DNA of 64,000 nt from Hemicordylus capensis (lineage: Eukaryota > Chordata > Lepidosauria > Squamata > Cordylidae): contig NC_069662.1 of NCBI RefSeq assembly GCF_027244095.1, positions 57,002,001 to 57,066,000 of the forward strand, given 5' to 3'. Of this stretch, positions 63,601-64,000 are shown in pieces. The translations under genes and the position numbers were made by a program. The notes under the pieces were generated by a model that was given only the letters and a program-made list of their open reading frames with translations, was not told the DNA's origin and did no database searches. Numbering within the stretch: the first letter of the stretch is position 1; the number at the start of each line of letters is the position of its first letter.

Positions 63601-64000
63601 GAGAACAGCAGTGGCCAGATGCAGGAGAGAGACAAGGGATCAGCGCCCGCCCCTCTTGTGGCAGAGAGGAGTCAGAGCAGCACCAGACAAGCGCAGTCAG
63701 TCAGAGCAGTGTTCTCAAGATATGCCTGGGAGCATTTCCCACCACCTCGACAGCAAGGCAGACAGGTGCGTGGTGATGAAAGAGCACATCACATTTAAAG
63801 TGCAAGAGACTCGGATGCTGCACCTGGGCAGAGGTCAATTAAAGCTACATCAATTAAAGCTACATCAGGAATACACCTGTAGTAACGCAGCCTGTGGCAA
63901 CTTTCTTCTTGTTCAGTCAATTAAAGAGATAACATTTTGCTGTACAAATGTGGTGTCTGTCTCTGTCGATGGCTCCTACTCATTAACAACAGGCCTTTTG
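63601..64000. other. flank of the Harbinger remnant
   Basis: A 15- to 19-bp tandem duplication (TCAATTAAAGCTACA) lies at 63836-63870. No other feature is recognised up to the window end. Confidence 0.4.

Noticed and set aside
1-64000. CRISPR arrays, bacterial operons, riboswitches
   Set aside because: The DNA is plainly vertebrate nuclear; the spaced repeats seen are microsatellites, MITEs or SINEs.

Overview
The window is vertebrate nuclear DNA, most likely from a squamate reptile (lizard or snake). It has widely spaced exons with GT/AG introns, CpG-rich promoters, and a dense load of L2/CR1-type LINE fragments, tRNA- and 5S-rRNA-derived SINEs and hAT-type DNA transposons. Genus or species cannot be told from the sequence.

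Three host genes can be supported. Their order and strands match, from memory, the stretch of human 17q21.31 just distal to BRCA1/NBR1: TMEM106A (+), CCDC200 (-), ARL4D (+). TMEM106A is complete: a CpG-rich promoter and probable non-coding exon 1 (about 1.43-2.5 kb), then seven coding exons from 8264 to 26531 that join in phase into 270 codons plus a stop. CCDC200 is seen only as a first coding exon on the minus strand (31897-31965) inside a small CpG-rich patch. ARL4D has a CpG-rich promoter and non-coding exon ending at 34826, then a single intact coding exon (36447-37040, 197 aa). The genes are neighbours with unrelated roles: a late endosome/lysosome membrane protein, a small coiled-coil protein, and an Arf-like GTPase.

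From about 37.6 kb to the right end I recognise no host gene. This part holds L2-type LINE pieces (43.4-44.8 kb minus, 44.95-46.7 kb plus), many short hAT-type elements, SINEs, simple repeats, a retroposed-looking 3' end of 18S rRNA (57.03-57.21 kb), a 1,011-bp inverted repeat with two 300-bp arms about 98.7% identical (60.99-62.00 kb), and a broken Harbinger transposase (63.1-63.6 kb).

The clearest structural signals are eight hAT-type insertions with perfect 8-bp target-site duplications, found by reading both flanks. Three are unusual. At 44993-45527 one 8-bp target occurs three times around two adjacent elements inside a LINE. At 18301-19003 an element splits a 5S-headed SINE. At 62520-62812 a tandem pair of small elements shares a single outer duplication. 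I saw no supportable retroviral, LTR or Polinton relic, no CRISPR array and no intact tRNA gene.
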